From contig JADCRB010000005.1 in the NCBI GenBank assembly GCA_021464245.1, forward strand, positions 868,001-932,000: a stretch of DNA of 64,000 bases. Direction: 5' to 3'. The notes under the pieces are model-generated. The model saw nothing but the letters and a program-made list of their open reading frames with translations. It had not been told where the DNA came from and did no database searches. This DNA is from Carallia brachiata. Taxonomy: Eukaryota; Streptophyta; Magnoliopsida; Malpighiales; Rhizophoraceae. Below are positions 12,307-24,898 of the stretch, one piece after another (within the stretch, counting starts at the first letter, position 1; every line of letters begins with the position of its first letter). The position numbers and the translations under genes are program-made.

Positions 12307-15300
12307 ATGGAAATGGAGTCTAGCAATTTTCTCGTGGCTTCTTCTTCTTCTACTTCCTCTTCTTCCACTACAATCCGACAATGGAAGCACGATGTTTTCT
12401 TGAGCTTCAGAGGTGAGGACACTCGCGATAACTTTACTAGCCACCTCCATGCTGCTTTGTCTCGAAAAGGTATCAAAACCTTCATAGACAACGAACTTAA
12501 AAGAGGAGAAGATATCAGTCCTGCACTTTTGACAGTAATCGAGGAGTCTAAGATTGCAGTTGTCATATTTTCCAAAGATTATGCATCTTCTTCGTGGTGT
12601 TTGGAGGAATTAGAACACATAATAAAATGTATGGAGTCTCTGGGCCAGACAGTTCTTCCCATATTCTATCATGTTGATCCATCAGATATTGCAGAGCAGA
12701 GTGGGATTGTTGCGGAATCTTTTGCCAAGCATGAAAAAATTTACGGAGAGAATTTAAAAAGGGTGCAAAAGTGGAAGGATGCCATGACTAAAGCAGCCAA
12801 TTTGGTTGGATGGGATTCGAAAGTCACCAAGTAATTCCTACCCTTTTAATTGCACTTTTTTTTTTTTCCCAAGAACATTCAAATGTGGGAGATTCTCTTG
12901 ATTTATATGCATGATCATAGAAAAATACCATACATCCACTGAATCCGTATAAAAATATTGTTGACTTGACATCTGTACGTAAGCAGAATAATCAAACAAA
13001 TATCTTTAAATTAGTGATGGCTGATGCACATGTGCTCTTATTTTTGCTGTTCTAACATTTACGCGCAGTATCTAAAATTGTCTTGTTCTATGTAACGTAT
13101 TCCAATTTTTGCTTATATCTGGCAGGCCAGAATCTCAGCTTGTTAATGAAATTGTCAATTTTGTTTTGAGAAAATTGGAAAAAACATGGACCAATGGATT
13201 TAAAGGTTTGGTTGGAATACATTCACGTTGTGAGCGTGTCAAAGAACTACTATCCATTGGATCTCCAGATATTCGCATCATAGGAATCTGGGGTATGGGT
13301 GGCATTGGAAAGACAACTATTGCTGAATATGTCTACATGCAGATTGCATCCAATTTCGAATCATGCTGCTTTCTCGCAAATGTTAGGGAAGAATCAGAAA
13401 ATTTTGGGTTAATTCACTTAGGAGAAAAGCTTCTTTCAAGTATACTAGAGGAAAAAGACCTAAAAATAGGTGTTCAAGGTGTTGCACCCTATTTTAATAA
13501 CCTGCTCCACCGAAAAAAAGTCTTAATTGTTCTTGATGATGTAAGTAAGTCTGTTCAATTGGAGTTTTTGGTTGGAGATCGTTGTTGGTTTGGTCCTGGA
13601 AGTAGAATCATCTTGACAAGCAGAGACAAACAAGTGCTTAGACATTGGGTTGATGAGGTCTACGAGGTTGAAAAATTACATATTGTTGAAGCTCGTCAAC
13701 TTTTTAGTTGGCATTTTTTTGAGAAAAATGAACCCCCAGAAGATCAAGTGGTCATGTCATACTTAGTCGTTCAATATGCCAATGGTAACCCTTTGGCCCT
13801 TAAAGTTTTGGGTGCCTCTTTATTTGGTAAGAGTCAAAAAGAGTGGAAAAGTGCATTGAATAAATTGAAAAGGGCTCCCAATAGAGATGTCAATAATGTG
13901 TTGGAGATTAGTTTTGACAGTCTAGATGAGGAAGAGCAAGATATCTTTTTGCATATTGCTTGCTTCTTCAAAGGCGAGGATAGAGATAGTGTAACGCAAA
14001 TACTAGATAGTTGTGGCTTCTTTACAGATATCGGAATAAGTGTTCTATTGGATAAGTCTCTCATAACTATTTCAGGGGACAATAAGTTAGAAATTCATGA
14101 CTTACTCCAAGAAATGGCGAGGGACATTGCTCGCCGAAAATCTAAAGATCCAAGCAAGCGCAGGAGGTTATGTAACCTAGAGGATATCCATCAAGTACTC
14201 ACAAAAAATAGAGTAAGTTCCAAATGTATCATTTTTCATTTTATTTGAGATATAATTAAGCACCAAGAGGAACAACATATGCCATATGTATCCTTCAAAA
14301 GTTAAGCATGTATCACTTTTTTTGTGAACCTGATCTATGTATATTTTGGTTGCTAGAGAACAGATGCAGTTGAAGGCATAATCTTAAACGTGTCTAACAT
14401 TGCAGATACAAAATTACATCCAAGCACCTTTGCAAGGATGCCTAACCTAAAATTTCTCAAGTTCTATACATATTATAAAAGTGAATGCTCCAAAGAACCC
14501 AAGCTGCACTTTTCTCAAGACATTGAATATCTTCCTAACGAGCTACGATATATTTATTGGCATGAATATCCACAGAAATCTTTGCCAGCCAATTTCCATC
14601 CTGTGGACCTTGTTGAGCTTAATTTGCCTTATAGCAATGTGAAACGTCTTTGGAAAAGATCGAAGGTATAATATACTGTTTTAATGTACTTTCTTTGGGT
14701 ACCTAGAAGTTTTAAAAGCACTAATTTATGCCAGCTATTTGCTTTCTATAGCAGCATCTTGAAAAGTTGAAGAAGATTGACCTAAGTTTCTCTAGACGCC
14801 TAGTCAAATTTCCAGATCCAACAGTGGCACCAAATCTTATGGGCATGTATCTAACAGGTTGTACCCGTTTGCTCAAGGTTCCGTCAACTGTAAGTCGTCT
14901 CAGCAAGCTTACTCATCTAAGTCTAAGAGATTGCAGAAACATTGAGAGTATTCCATGTGCAATTGATTTGAATTCCCTTGAAACTCTTGATGTCTCTGGT
15001 TGCTTAAAACTTGAGACATTTCCATCTCTTTCAAGAAACATAAAGAAGCTCATATTAGATCAAACCGCAATCAAAGAAGTGCCTTCTTCAGTTGACTGCC
15101 TAACTAGACTTGCTACATTGAGCCTCAGAGAATGTGTTGAGCTTGAGGTTCTGCCAACCACCATTTGTGGGTTAAAATCTCTAGAAAGGCTCGATTTAAA
15201 TCGCTGCTCAAGTCTAAAGAATTTCCCAAATATTTTGGAGGTCATGGATAATCTAAGTTGCCTTTATTTGAGTGGAACGGCCCTTGAAGAGCTTCCCTCT

Positions 15301-15972
15301 TCGATTAACAATATGAAAGGGCTTACTACTTTACATATGTGCAACTGCAGGAATCTCAGTTATCTTCCTGAAAGCTTTAATAATTTGATTGCTCTCAAGG
15401 AGTTTAATCTTTCTGGCTGTACCAAGCAGGGAAAGCTGCCGAGTAACTTGTACTTAGAGCATCTTAGAGTCATTGGAAACAAAAGTCAAAATTCTATTGG
15501 CTTGTATTTGCCTCCGTTGATAGGCATGTCTGGATTGTCTCACCTTTATCTTGTGGACTGCAATCTCTCGAGCTTGCCTGCGGACCTAGGCTATCTGTCC
15601 TCGTTAATTTCACTAAATTTAAGTGAGAACAATTTTGAGACGATGCCGGCAAGCATCAAACAGCTTTCTGATCTAAAAAAGCTATACATCCGTGGTTGTT
15701 GGAGACTTAAATCATTACCAGAGCTTCCTCCTTGTCTAAACATTATAGATGCACGTGACTGCACGTCCTTGAGAACAGTATCTAGCCTGAACCAGCTCTT
15801 TCAGTTGGAATTTAGCTATCGTCCACAAGACATCCACGAGGACGACTTTGTGTTTTATAATTGCTTCCAATTGTGCGAAAATGCATGGAGCGATGTCTCA
15901 GAAAATGCTCTATCGAGAATTCAACGTTTCACAAAGGTACTAAAAGATGATTGTGATCTGTTTCTTCTTTTT

Positions 15973-16012
<40 letters not shown>

Positions 16013-16798
16013 TTCACTCTTGCACACACACAAAACACGCGCACACATACCCACAAACTCTCTCAATGTTTGTTGGTGCTTGGTGCCTTATTCCATTGTA
16101 AGTTGGGTATGACTTTTGTGGTACAGGAAAACAATGGACCAAATTTTGTTAAAATGTGCTACCGTGGAGCTGAAATCCCAGAGTGTTTTGCTTACAAAAA
16201 CATTGGTGATTCAATCACAATTCGGATGCCTCCATATTCACTTAATACTAATAGTTTCCTGGGGTTCGCTTTATGTATTGTTGCTTCCTTTGAGGATGAC
16301 AATGAGAGTCTTTTTGATCTTAGAATTGAAGGAGATTTCGAAAATAGATTTAGGGACATTTCTAATGTTGACTTGTACGTAGGCGAGATTAGCCGACCGT
16401 CAGGACGTGCTGGATCAGAGCATGTGCTTCTATGGTATTATGACAAATCCCATATGAAAGCCAAAGAATGTGATTGGGCTGGTGATCGCTGCCATGACGA
16501 GGTGTCATTCAATTTTAGAACGGTGGCTTGCAAAAACTGGGGCACATCGGAAGAATATAGATTTTGTTCGAACATAACCAAATGTGGGGTATGTCCACTG
16601 TATGCCCAAGACAAAGAGCGCACCAGATTAGAAACGCCAACAGAAGTGGCGACGTGGAGGAGGAGCATGATGATGATGAATCTTCTCAACGAAGATTCTA
16701 CTCAAAACAAAAGATGCTTAGAGGCAATTGGAAGTCCTGACAATGACGGTTGCGAAGAGAAACATCCTCATCTTGATAAAAGATTGAAACGAAATTGA
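12307..16798 (+). CDS. TIR-NBS-LRR (TNL) disease resistance protein
   Basis: Five exons with consistent GT-AG junctions and phase: 12307-12830, 13126-14212, 14357-14665, 14752-15936, 16127-16798 (about 1258 aa). Exon 1 is a TIR domain (DVFLSFRGEDTRDNF) with the conserved WCLEEL that carries the NADase glutamate. Exon 2 is the NB-ARC: P-loop GMGGIGKTT, RNBS-A FLANVREES, kinase-2 VLIVLDDVS, RNBS-B GSRIILTSRD, GNPLAL in place of GLPLAL, RNBS-D DIFLHIACFF and an IHDLLQEMA MHD-region. Exons 3-4 encode the leucine-rich repeats. Exon 5 is a post-LRR C-JID-type domain (YRGAEIPECF). Length and exon pattern are typical for TNLs, which act as intracellular NLR immune receptors. It looks intact. Exon 4 can start at 14752 or 14755, since tandem CAG acceptors give one Gln more or less. 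Retaining the last intron would truncate the protein at 16101. Confidence 0.93.
15977..16050 (+). repeat. CT and CA microsatellite in TNL last intron
   Basis: A run of CT dinucleotides (about 15979-16008) followed by CA-rich sequence lies in the 190-bp last intron. It forms part of the polypyrimidine content ahead of the acceptor at 16126. It is likely length-polymorphic. Confidence 0.85.
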
Positions 16799-17017
16799 TG
16801 GCTTGTCGTTGGCGAAGAAAGTCGACAAAAACGCATACAATTCATATTTTTTGAACTTTTGAAGGATATTGATGTTTCTCTGTTTATTATCTATATAAAT
16901 ATATTATGGCTGTAATTTTTACATGCCAGGAGGCATAATTCTCTATTACTTTTGAACTTTTTTGCTCCAGTCTTCAATCTTAAACGGTAATTTTTTTTAG
17001 TACAAATATATGTTTTG

Positions 17018-17150
17018 AATTTTTATATTTTGATTAAAATTAAAATTAATAATTTTTAAAATATAAAAATGATAGTTGTAAATTTTTATTTAAAAAATTA
17101 TAAATTTTATTTCAAAATTATCGATCTTAATTTTAATCAAAACGTTAAAA
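17018..17150. repeat. AT-rich inverted repeat, MITE-like
   Basis: The left arm TTTTGATTAAAATTAAAATT is mirrored by AATTTTAATCAAAA at the right, with an A/T-only centre. Related sequences occur at about 27310-27440 and 39610-39770, indicating a small dispersed family. Confidence 0.5.
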
Positions 17151-17639
17151 CACAGCAAATCAACATTTTTTTCTTAAAAAAAACTGATACTTTTATTATC
17201 TATCCAACAGCAATTGTTACAACTAATCATTTTACTTGACACCGTCCGTTACAGCCAATAGCAATCGGCGCAGCCAATCATTTTTTTTCCCATTCGATTT
17301 GAGGTCCTTCCATTGTTAAATCCTCAAGAATCTTATAATCTACAAGAGTTCACAAAAGACTATCAAAGATTTCACAAATCCACGAGGTCCCCTGTGGCCA
17401 CAAGCAGTTCCTCAAATCGCTAGAGTCTGACGACGAGCAACTTGCTGCCACTCTGAGTTGGGTTTTTTTTTTCACTTTTTGAATATTAGGATTTTCATTG
17501 AATACTGTGTTCAAGAGGATTGAGTTATTTTAATTATTTGCTAATAATTTTTTCCATCAATTTTACTGTTATTACTGTTACTGTCGGTTTTGAAGTTGAA
17601 CAAAATATCAGGCTTCACTTTGTTTTTATACTTGTTGCT

Positions 17640-18170
17640 GCCGTTGGTTATTGTTGAGATTCTTGGGGTCGTCTATTTCGATGTCAAAGCTAATTAAATC
17701 AGATTCCTTTTCGTTTTCCACTTTATTCCTTGGGCATGACCATCTTGTGAAGCCTTTTGGTTTGGAGGATGACATAGGCTAGCTGTCCTTTGAGATATTG
17801 GCTTCTTCTTTCTTGATTGTGGAGGTTTCATCATTTTTCTTTTTTTTTTTTAAAATGAAATACATAGAAGAAGATTGCACCCAGAAGTACCTTTCCTGCA
17901 ATTTCGCCAATTAAGATTCCTACGATTGTTCTAGTTAAGCCTGTTTTGTTGTTGAGACCCAGTTGCGTAACTGGACGGGTTATTGTTTTCCAGCTTAGAG
18001 CTTATTGTTTTAGGAATTGCAGCAACTACAATAATAGAGGTGGGTGTAGATGCATTTGAAAAGAGGATAATGGAGAAGAAGGAATTGGACCTACTATTGT
18101 TGAACCAAATATCATACTTTTGTTTTCATCCTTGTGTTTATTACTTTGTTGATGTTATGGAATTTTAATT
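17640..18170 (-). pseudogene. Possible remnant of a single-pass membrane protein
   Basis: On the minus strand, several short open pieces in shifting frames read like one decayed protein. First comes a Ser/Thr/Asn/Gln-rich stretch (ENNNPSSYATGSQQQNR), then a transmembrane-like segment (GILIGEIAGKVLLGAIFF) followed by a lysine run. A hydrophilic stretch (SKPKGFTRWSCPRN, then ESDLISFDIEIDDPKN) follows. The architecture resembles the juxtamembrane part of a receptor-like kinase, but I cannot name a family. Frameshifts and stops lie between the pieces. Confidence 0.25.
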
Positions 18171-19456
18171 TTAAATGTTTAGTAGAATTAATTAATTTTT
18201 TCTCTTACCGAGGGACAAATTGATTGTTGTTATTGTGTTAAAATCAAAACATAGTCTATTATTTGATTGAAGGGAGGTAGAATCTGGTCTAACTTGACTA
18301 TAAATCAAAGTAAAACATTTACTTTGTGTTGTTTTATTATGTTTTTGTCTGGACCACATAAATTATTCCAATTGGCTCTAAGCAGACACCCAATTGTTTA
18401 AAACTTACAACTATATTCTATAAGGTTAAGGTTATAATTTGGGAAAATAGAGGTCTAAAATTTTAATTCTAAAAAAGGTGTGACATTTATAGAAAATCTC
18501 ATTATGTGGCTAATTGTCAAATAAATTTTCTAATAAAAAATACTTTCAATTAAAACATAATTAAGATTGCCTTTTTTCCCTTTTTTTTTTTTTTTTTTTT
18601 GGTTTTAGGGAGGGATTAAACTCATACAAGGAAAAGAAAAGGGGTGGCTAATAAGTTCGATGACCATTTGAGATAATGTTTAGGGTTTGCATTCTTTTTT
18701 ATTTAATTTAAGAGAATTTAAGTAGGATCTGAGAATAAGGAATCGCTAAAATTCATAATCCTAACAATTTTTTTAATATCACTTCATTATACTATTACTC
18801 TCTCTCTCTCTCTTACCTCCAATTCCCTCCATGGCATTTGCTGACTCCAACATAAGTCATCTTTTTCTCTAACCCAACTATGTATTGTTGTTGAGAATTA
18901 TTGTGGCAATAATCCTATCCAATTAGGTGCCACTTTAGAAACAAGTAGTGTGACTTTTATGCTTTTACTTTTTTTTACGTTAAATAACACATTGCATTAA
19001 TAATTAATATCCAAAGATAACAAGCGAGATTAATATCCAAAGATAACAAGAGGGATAAATTAGTTCGTGGGTTGCTTACCCAACCTTGAGAACATGAAAC
19101 CTCCCCTGACTGTTTAACAATTCAGTCTACAATTATATTAGCCATCATCGGAATACAAGTAATCATACATCTATTAATAGAGGATAAAAGTCTCTTGATG
19201 TCGCAAGCGACTAGGAAGATTTCCCACGGCCAATCTTCTCTGGTCTTTCCAAAAATAGCTAGTAGCTTGGAGTCAGTTTACTGTCTATTGTATCACTGTC
19301 CATTTCTATTGTATTACCCATAGCCAAACTTCGACGCTTTTGCTTACTGCCTGGAATCTCAACTGTGTGCATATTCCATGATTATGGCATCAGAACAAAC
19401 ATTTCAGGATAAAGCATATGTTGGTTTTGGCAGTACATACTTATGTATAAATATAC

Positions 19457-21917
19457 TGTTGGCATGAGTAGTGGCAGAATTAATGGAATTAGCAAATTAA
19501 TTTACGTTGGCATAGAGGATTTCATGGAGGATTTTTCTACAATACTCTCTCAATATATTTTTATTTATTTCCTTGTAGAGGAAAATTATGTGTATAGTTT
19601 ATTTTTTTCCTTATTGTGTTTTAGATAGAAATGATATATATATTATCTTTGTATAGTTGAAAAGATCAATAGAAACCACATTTCTTAACATAGTATCAGA
19701 GCATTCGATCCAAAAAGCCTAGAAAATCAAGATGGAGGAGACACCTTCCAAAGTAAAAGATGTCTCATCATCCAGTACAAGAGGGTTGGGGCTTCATAGA
19801 GAAGCATCAATCCTCACAGAGCTCTCAACCAAAACTTCACAATTGATGAGTTAGAACACGATGTCGTTAAACCAAGAGCTGGGTATGGCTGGGATTGGAA
19901 TCAAGCTGGACGGTTCCAAGTATGGACTTTGGTCCCAAGTTGTCGAGATGTATATCTCAGGCAAAGACAAACTGAGATATATTAATGGTGATCTTCCTCA
20001 ACCTCATGAAATAGATGTGACGTTTAAGAAGTAGAGAACAGAGAACGCCATCGTTAAAAGATGACTAATCAATTTTATGGACCCAAAATTAATCGGTAAC
20101 TACATCCGATTTTTGACTATAAAAGTAGTCTAAGACATAGTGGCGGCAATGTACTATAATGGTGGCGACATATCACAGGTATACGAACTCAAGAGAAGAG
20201 TGACTCAGCTGAAACAAGGGGAAGGGTCAATTGAGTCGTATTATAAGAATCTGCAGGGGTTACAACGAGAGACTGATTTTCTTCGTCCAAACCGGATGGA
20301 GTGTGTTTCTGATATAAATAAATATAATTCTCTACTCCAAGAAGACAGGGTTTACACGCTCCTTGATGGTCTTGATGATCGCCTGGACAAGAATAAAGGC
20401 AACGTACTCTAAATCAAACCATTTCCCACTAATGAGCAAGTATATGCGTTGGTGCACAGGGAAAGTTTAAGACAAGCTGTGATGCTCATGAAGGAAGACA
20501 GACTAGTTACAACAGGCATGGTGATGGTGTTAAAAGGAAGCATCAAACAGCCCTTGTTGCAGGTTGTTCAACCTGGGAAGTCGACAAGCAAGAAGCTGAC
20601 AAGTTAAGGTGGCAGTGAATGCAATCACTGTGGAAATCCAAAGCATACAAAAGAGACATGCTTCAAACTTTATGGTGATCCAGACTGGTGGAAGCTAAGA
20701 AAAAGCGTGATGGGACTGGCAGTCAGGTAAAGAATACAGGAAGAGCAGCATTGGTGGAGAGCAGTACCTCAGTGTTGTAATTGTCTCTTGTGCCTCAGGA
20801 GAATTTTTCAACAAATGCATACAAGACCGAGTCGAGGGGAGTCTCTTTCTTGCTGCCATGAATTAACCAAAATCCCTAAAGGATCTAAGTAACAGTTTAT
20901 GAATCATTGATTATGGAGCGACTGATTGTATGACATTTGATTCGCAAGACTTTACATTGTCTTGCTCTCTGAATCAGATGTCTGTAACCAATGCCAATGG
21001 ATTAGTGTATCCGTTTATAGGGGCAAAAAAAGTGGACCTGTCCATGTCCTTTTCATTGAACAATACCTTATTAATATTGTCCATAGCAAGTAAATTATTG
21101 TTTGTTGGCCAAGTGATTGAGGAATTAAATTGTTGTATGCTGATATTTTCATGTTTCTGTTTATTTCAAGATATTCTCACCAAAAAGATCATTGGTCGTG
21201 GTACTAAGAGAGACAGGCTCTATTACCTAGATGATTTCACTAAAGGATGGGTCAATTGTGTTAGGAAGATTGATAATAGTCAGAAGGAGATTCGGTTATG
21301 GCATCGACGTGATGGACATCCATCTTTTTCATATTTGAAGCACTTGTTTCTAAATTTATTCTTAAATTATTAAGAGTCTATATTTAAGTGTGAAACTTGT
21401 ATTTTGTCATAGAACCATTAGACTTCTTTTCCTGCCAGTTGGACGTAATGCAAGACTCCATTTGCTTTGGTTCATTCTAATGTATGGGGGCCAACACAAA
21501 TTACAATTCAATCTGGAATTAGATAGTTTATTACTTTTGTTGATGATTGCACCAATATGATATGGTTATATTTGTTAAAAAATAAGAGTGATCTTTATGG
21601 TGTGTTTTGGATTTTTCATAATATGATTCAAACACAATATAATGCAAAAATATAGGTGGTCAGATCAGACAATGGAGGGAAGTATGACAATAGAGAATTG
21701 AAGAGATATTTGTAAGAACATGGCATTATTCATGAAACAACTTGTGCCTAAACACCCTAATAGAATGGGGTAGCAGAGAAGACGAATAGACACATCATGG
21801 CAATAGCCAGAGCACTTATGATATGAGCTTTAGTACCCAAACGGTTATAGGTAGATGCAGTCACAACAGTAGTATATTTGCTAAATCGAATGCTGTCTAG
21901 AGGATTGAGATTAACAG
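19457..21917 (+). mobile_element. Truncated Ty1/Copia retrotransposon
   Basis: A probable 5' LTR spans 19457-19690 (TGTTGG...TTAACA). It abuts a primer-binding site TAGTATCAGAGC (19691-19702; the usual form is TGGTATCAGAGC, tRNA-Met). Gag fragments follow, including 20140-20412 and a CCHC knuckle (CNHCGNPKHTKETC, about 20618-20660). Next is a protease region where the usual DSG is DYG (IIDYGATDCMT), then a GAG-pre-integrase motif (LWHRRDGHPSF) and a decayed integrase core with in-frame stops (VRSDNGGKYD recognisable). Homology stops near 21917. There is no reverse transcriptase, RNase H or 3' LTR. Not capable of movement. Confidence 0.85.
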
Positions 21918-23689
21918 TTTTTTTTTTGGTTACATTCCATTCAGTCTATTTATGTGGCGCTTTTTGGAGTTGGGCTTCAATTTTATGGCCTCGCCCCCCT
22001 CGTGCGTTTGACATTTCCATGAAAACTTTTGTTTCATTGATTGATATTTTTTCTGTTATATTTTACATACATACATAACTGTCATCGAAAGCACACGTAA
22101 TGGTCAAATGTCCAAGAGACAACTATTCTTCATAGTACCAACCTGTACCATGATAAATTGCAGTAATTCATTGTCAATAGACTATTTGCACCGTTGTGCT
22201 GCTTGACGTTTGGGCAAAATAATTTGTTCAACAGTTAAATTTTTTGATGCAGGCGGAGTAACGATTGCTTCTATCTCTGTGGAAAGGCCTGCGGCACTTG
22301 TTTTTTTTTTAACCAATAGCCCTCTACACGTACATGAAGTGCATTCGAAATGAATACTGGATTTGATACCATCACTAGGAAATTGCCCTTAATCTTATTC
22401 TCAATCATAGAGTGATAGGTTTTGATTCACAAGAACAGTACCTTAACATCTTAAACCAAGCTAAATAATTTTTTTTAAATCTATTGTCCCGTTTCTTTTA
22501 TCATGTGACCATATTTTTCCTTTGCCAATATCAAAGAATGGATATAGTGAAGGAATCCCACTTCCGGAATCTATGATTCCAACTTACAATTCCCAATAGC
22601 CACATATTTTGCTTTCTAATGCAAACAAAAGACTTTGGATTTTCTATTCTATGGCTTCTTTAATTAATTGTCAACGAACAATTTCTTAGATACTTTATAA
22701 AATAAGTGTAGTGCCTTCATGATTAAAGAAATAAACAATTCCTCAGTCATGGCTTATGACGATTATCACATAATATGAAACCCATTTTTTTTTTTACAAG
22801 GAATAAATTAGTTTTCCATAAAAGAATCTTTATATCATGAGTTGGCTCATGCATGCCGTCCAGAATAATCTTTGATCCAAAGTCAACTTGATTCATTATG
22901 AACAAATCGTAAGAGAAACTCATTCAAACATGAAACTCAAACTATATCTTTAATGGAAAAACATGAGTTCGTAAATTTTGATATCACGTGTAAGGTATAA
23001 TTGCAATTATATTTATGCATAAACAATTAAATATAAAACAATTTAATAATGTAAGCGTTTATCTAAGAGTCTGGTGCAAGTGGCTTGCTTTTTTTCCTCA
23101 TTGCAAAGTTTAGCCAGGTAACAGATGACATAGTTGAGACAAATTCGTATAATTTTAAATCATTCAAACTGTCCATAATCAATCGTATTGATCCAAACTT
23201 TCATGTGCACTTTAGATATAAAATGTCTCCCAAATCCTCTTAATTTGATCCGCAAACACCCTGCAATAAACCATATTAATTTATTTAAGGAGATGTCTCT
23301 AATAATTGAAATAATAAAGAGTCAGAAACATTCAATTGGTCTTTCACCCTTGACCTTGCCACTATTTAGACAGACAAAATAAATAAAAAAATAAAAAATA
23401 AAGTGCAATTTGCTTAAAACATGTTTCCGTTGCCCCGCTCGAGCTGAGGCGTCCGCTAAAGCTTGCAAACGCTCCAAAACCCTAAAAATAATGATTAATC
23501 AGGCTGCCAATCTCTTGTCAAGCTACTAGCGCGACTGATCGATTCCGCTGTGCTCTAGCAGTTTTCAATTTCCAGACAGACAGAGAGAAAGTTCCGGAAA
23601 GCTGGGCTATAAGGCTTTTTCGCAAGTAATCTTCAACAGAAATTCCTTCGAAGCTAACACAGATTGCTTTTTGTCAAGGTGAGTCGATA
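21918..23689. other. Intergenic, upstream of mTERF
   Basis: Begins at the abrupt break of the Copia element with a T-run. No gene recognised. The GC-richer patch at 23430-23680, rich in short purine runs, is probably the mTERF promoter and 5' UTR. Confidence 0.5.
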
Positions 23690-24898
23690 ATGGTTGTTTC
23701 TCTGATTATTAGAGGATTAATAGGCAACAGAAATGTTGTAGCCATAGGCTCCTCCAGGACCCACCTGGGTTTCTATCATTCTGGGACTTTGTTTTTTGTC
23801 AGACATTTTGCATCTAATGTATCTGATGATGCCATCAAAATCTCAACAAAAGAAGACTCTTTTACGGTTAATTACCTCGTACGCTCATGTGGGTTGTCCT
23901 TGGAATCTGCTAAATCTGTATCCAAGAAAGTGCATTTGAAGTCCCATCAAAGAGCAGACTGTTTCCTTAAGCTTCTCAAGAAGTACGGATTTACGGATTC
24001 CCAAGTGTCCAAAATTGTTAGATCACAACCCCATTTACTTCTATGTAATATTGAGAAGACTGTCTTGCCTAAGCTTGAATTCTTTTATGCAAATGGTATT
24101 GTCGATGATAGCCTTGCTAAATTAATCTCTTCAAAGCCCATAATACTCAGTTGTAGCCTTGAGAATCGAATTATTCCGGGCTATAATTTTCTCAAGGCTG
24201 TCCTTGTTCGGGATGATTTTGTGGTTAGAGCTATGTCGAGATCATGGATCATACCACTGGATGTGCAAAAGATTGCTGCCCCAAATATTTCTATGTTGAG
24301 AGCAATAGGATTACCACAATCTTCCATCATTCAGTCATTAAAAGATTATCCGTTTATACTTAGCTCAAGCCCTGAGAAATTTGAAGAGAAGGCCAAGAAG
24401 GTTATAGATATGGGATTTAGCCCCAACAAAATGAAGTTTGTGAGGGCCCTTGTCGCGTTGGTTAGTCAGAATGAATCAAATTGGGACCACAAGGTAGGGG
24501 TTTATCAAAGATGGGGCTGGTCTGAAGATGATGTCTTGTTGGCTTTCAAGAAGCAACCTATCTGCATGACTCTGTCCGAGAAGAAAATAACTGGTGCATT
24601 GGAGTTTTTTATTAGCAAGATGGATTTGAAGCCGTCAGTTATTGCTGCTCATCCAGACTGGGTGTTTTACAGTTTAAAGAAGAGGATCATTCCTAGGTGT
24701 TCAGTCATCAAAATTCTGCAATCCAAAAAAGTTTTAAAGAGAAATATATCTGTTACTACTCTTTTGAAGATGAGCGAGAGGCGCTTCTTGGATAATTTTG
24801 TAGCCAAATTTCAGGATCGTGTACCACAATTGTTTGATGTCTTCAAGGGGAGGGTGAGCGAGGATTTGGTTCTAAAGATTGGAAAGGCTAAATTTTGA
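23690..24898 (+). CDS. mTERF-family organellar transcription/RNA factor
   Basis: A single-exon 402-aa protein, as is common for plant mTERFs. Residues 1 to about 45 are basic, Ser-rich and lack acids, consistent with a mitochondrial presequence (FYHSGTLFFVRHFAS). From about residue 55 the protein consists of repeated mTERF helical motifs: FTVNYLVRSCGLS, then successive blocks with the typical F/Y-x-P-x-L-L pattern such as KIVRSQPHLLLCNIEKT and SLKDYPFILSSSPE. The end, including LKKRIIPRCSVIKIL, is the usual C-terminal region. Such proteins bind organellar nucleic acid and affect transcription or intron splicing; the specific target cannot be read here. A strong splice-donor-like CAAGGTGAGT lies just before the ATG, so a 5' UTR splice variant is conceivable. 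The frame is intact. Confidence 0.92.
   Translation: MVVSLIIRGLIGNRNVVAIGSSRTHLGFYHSGTLFFVRHFASNVSDDAIKISTKEDSFTVNYLVRSCGLSLESAKSVSKKVHLKSHQRADCFLKLLKKYGFTDSQVSKIVRSQPHLLLCNIEKTVLPKLEFFYANGIVDDSLAKLISSKPIILSCSLENRIIPGYNFLKAVLVRDDFVVRAMSRSWIIPLDVQKIAAPNISMLRAIGLPQSSIIQSLKDYPFILSSSPEKFEEKAKKVIDMGFSPNKMKFVRALVALVSQNESNWDHKVGVYQRWGWSEDDVLLAFKKQPICMTLSEKKITGALEFFISKMDLKPSVIAAHPDWVFYSLKKRIIPRCSVIKILQSKKVLKRNISVTTLLKMSERRFLDNFVAKFQDRVPQLFDVFKGRVSEDLVLKIGKAKF

Larger units (their letters stand above)
16799..19456. other. Intergenic, downstream of TNL
   Basis: TNL 3' UTR then AT-rich DNA. Contains an inverted-repeat MITE-like stretch (17018-17150) and a possible pseudogene remnant (17640-18170, minus), both listed separately. 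A short TC run lies near 18800. Nothing else recognisable. Confidence 0.5.

Noticed and set aside
12154..12575. Minus-strand frames over the TIR exon
   Set aside because: Antisense to a well-supported TIR domain; Ser-rich codon runs keep the other strand open.
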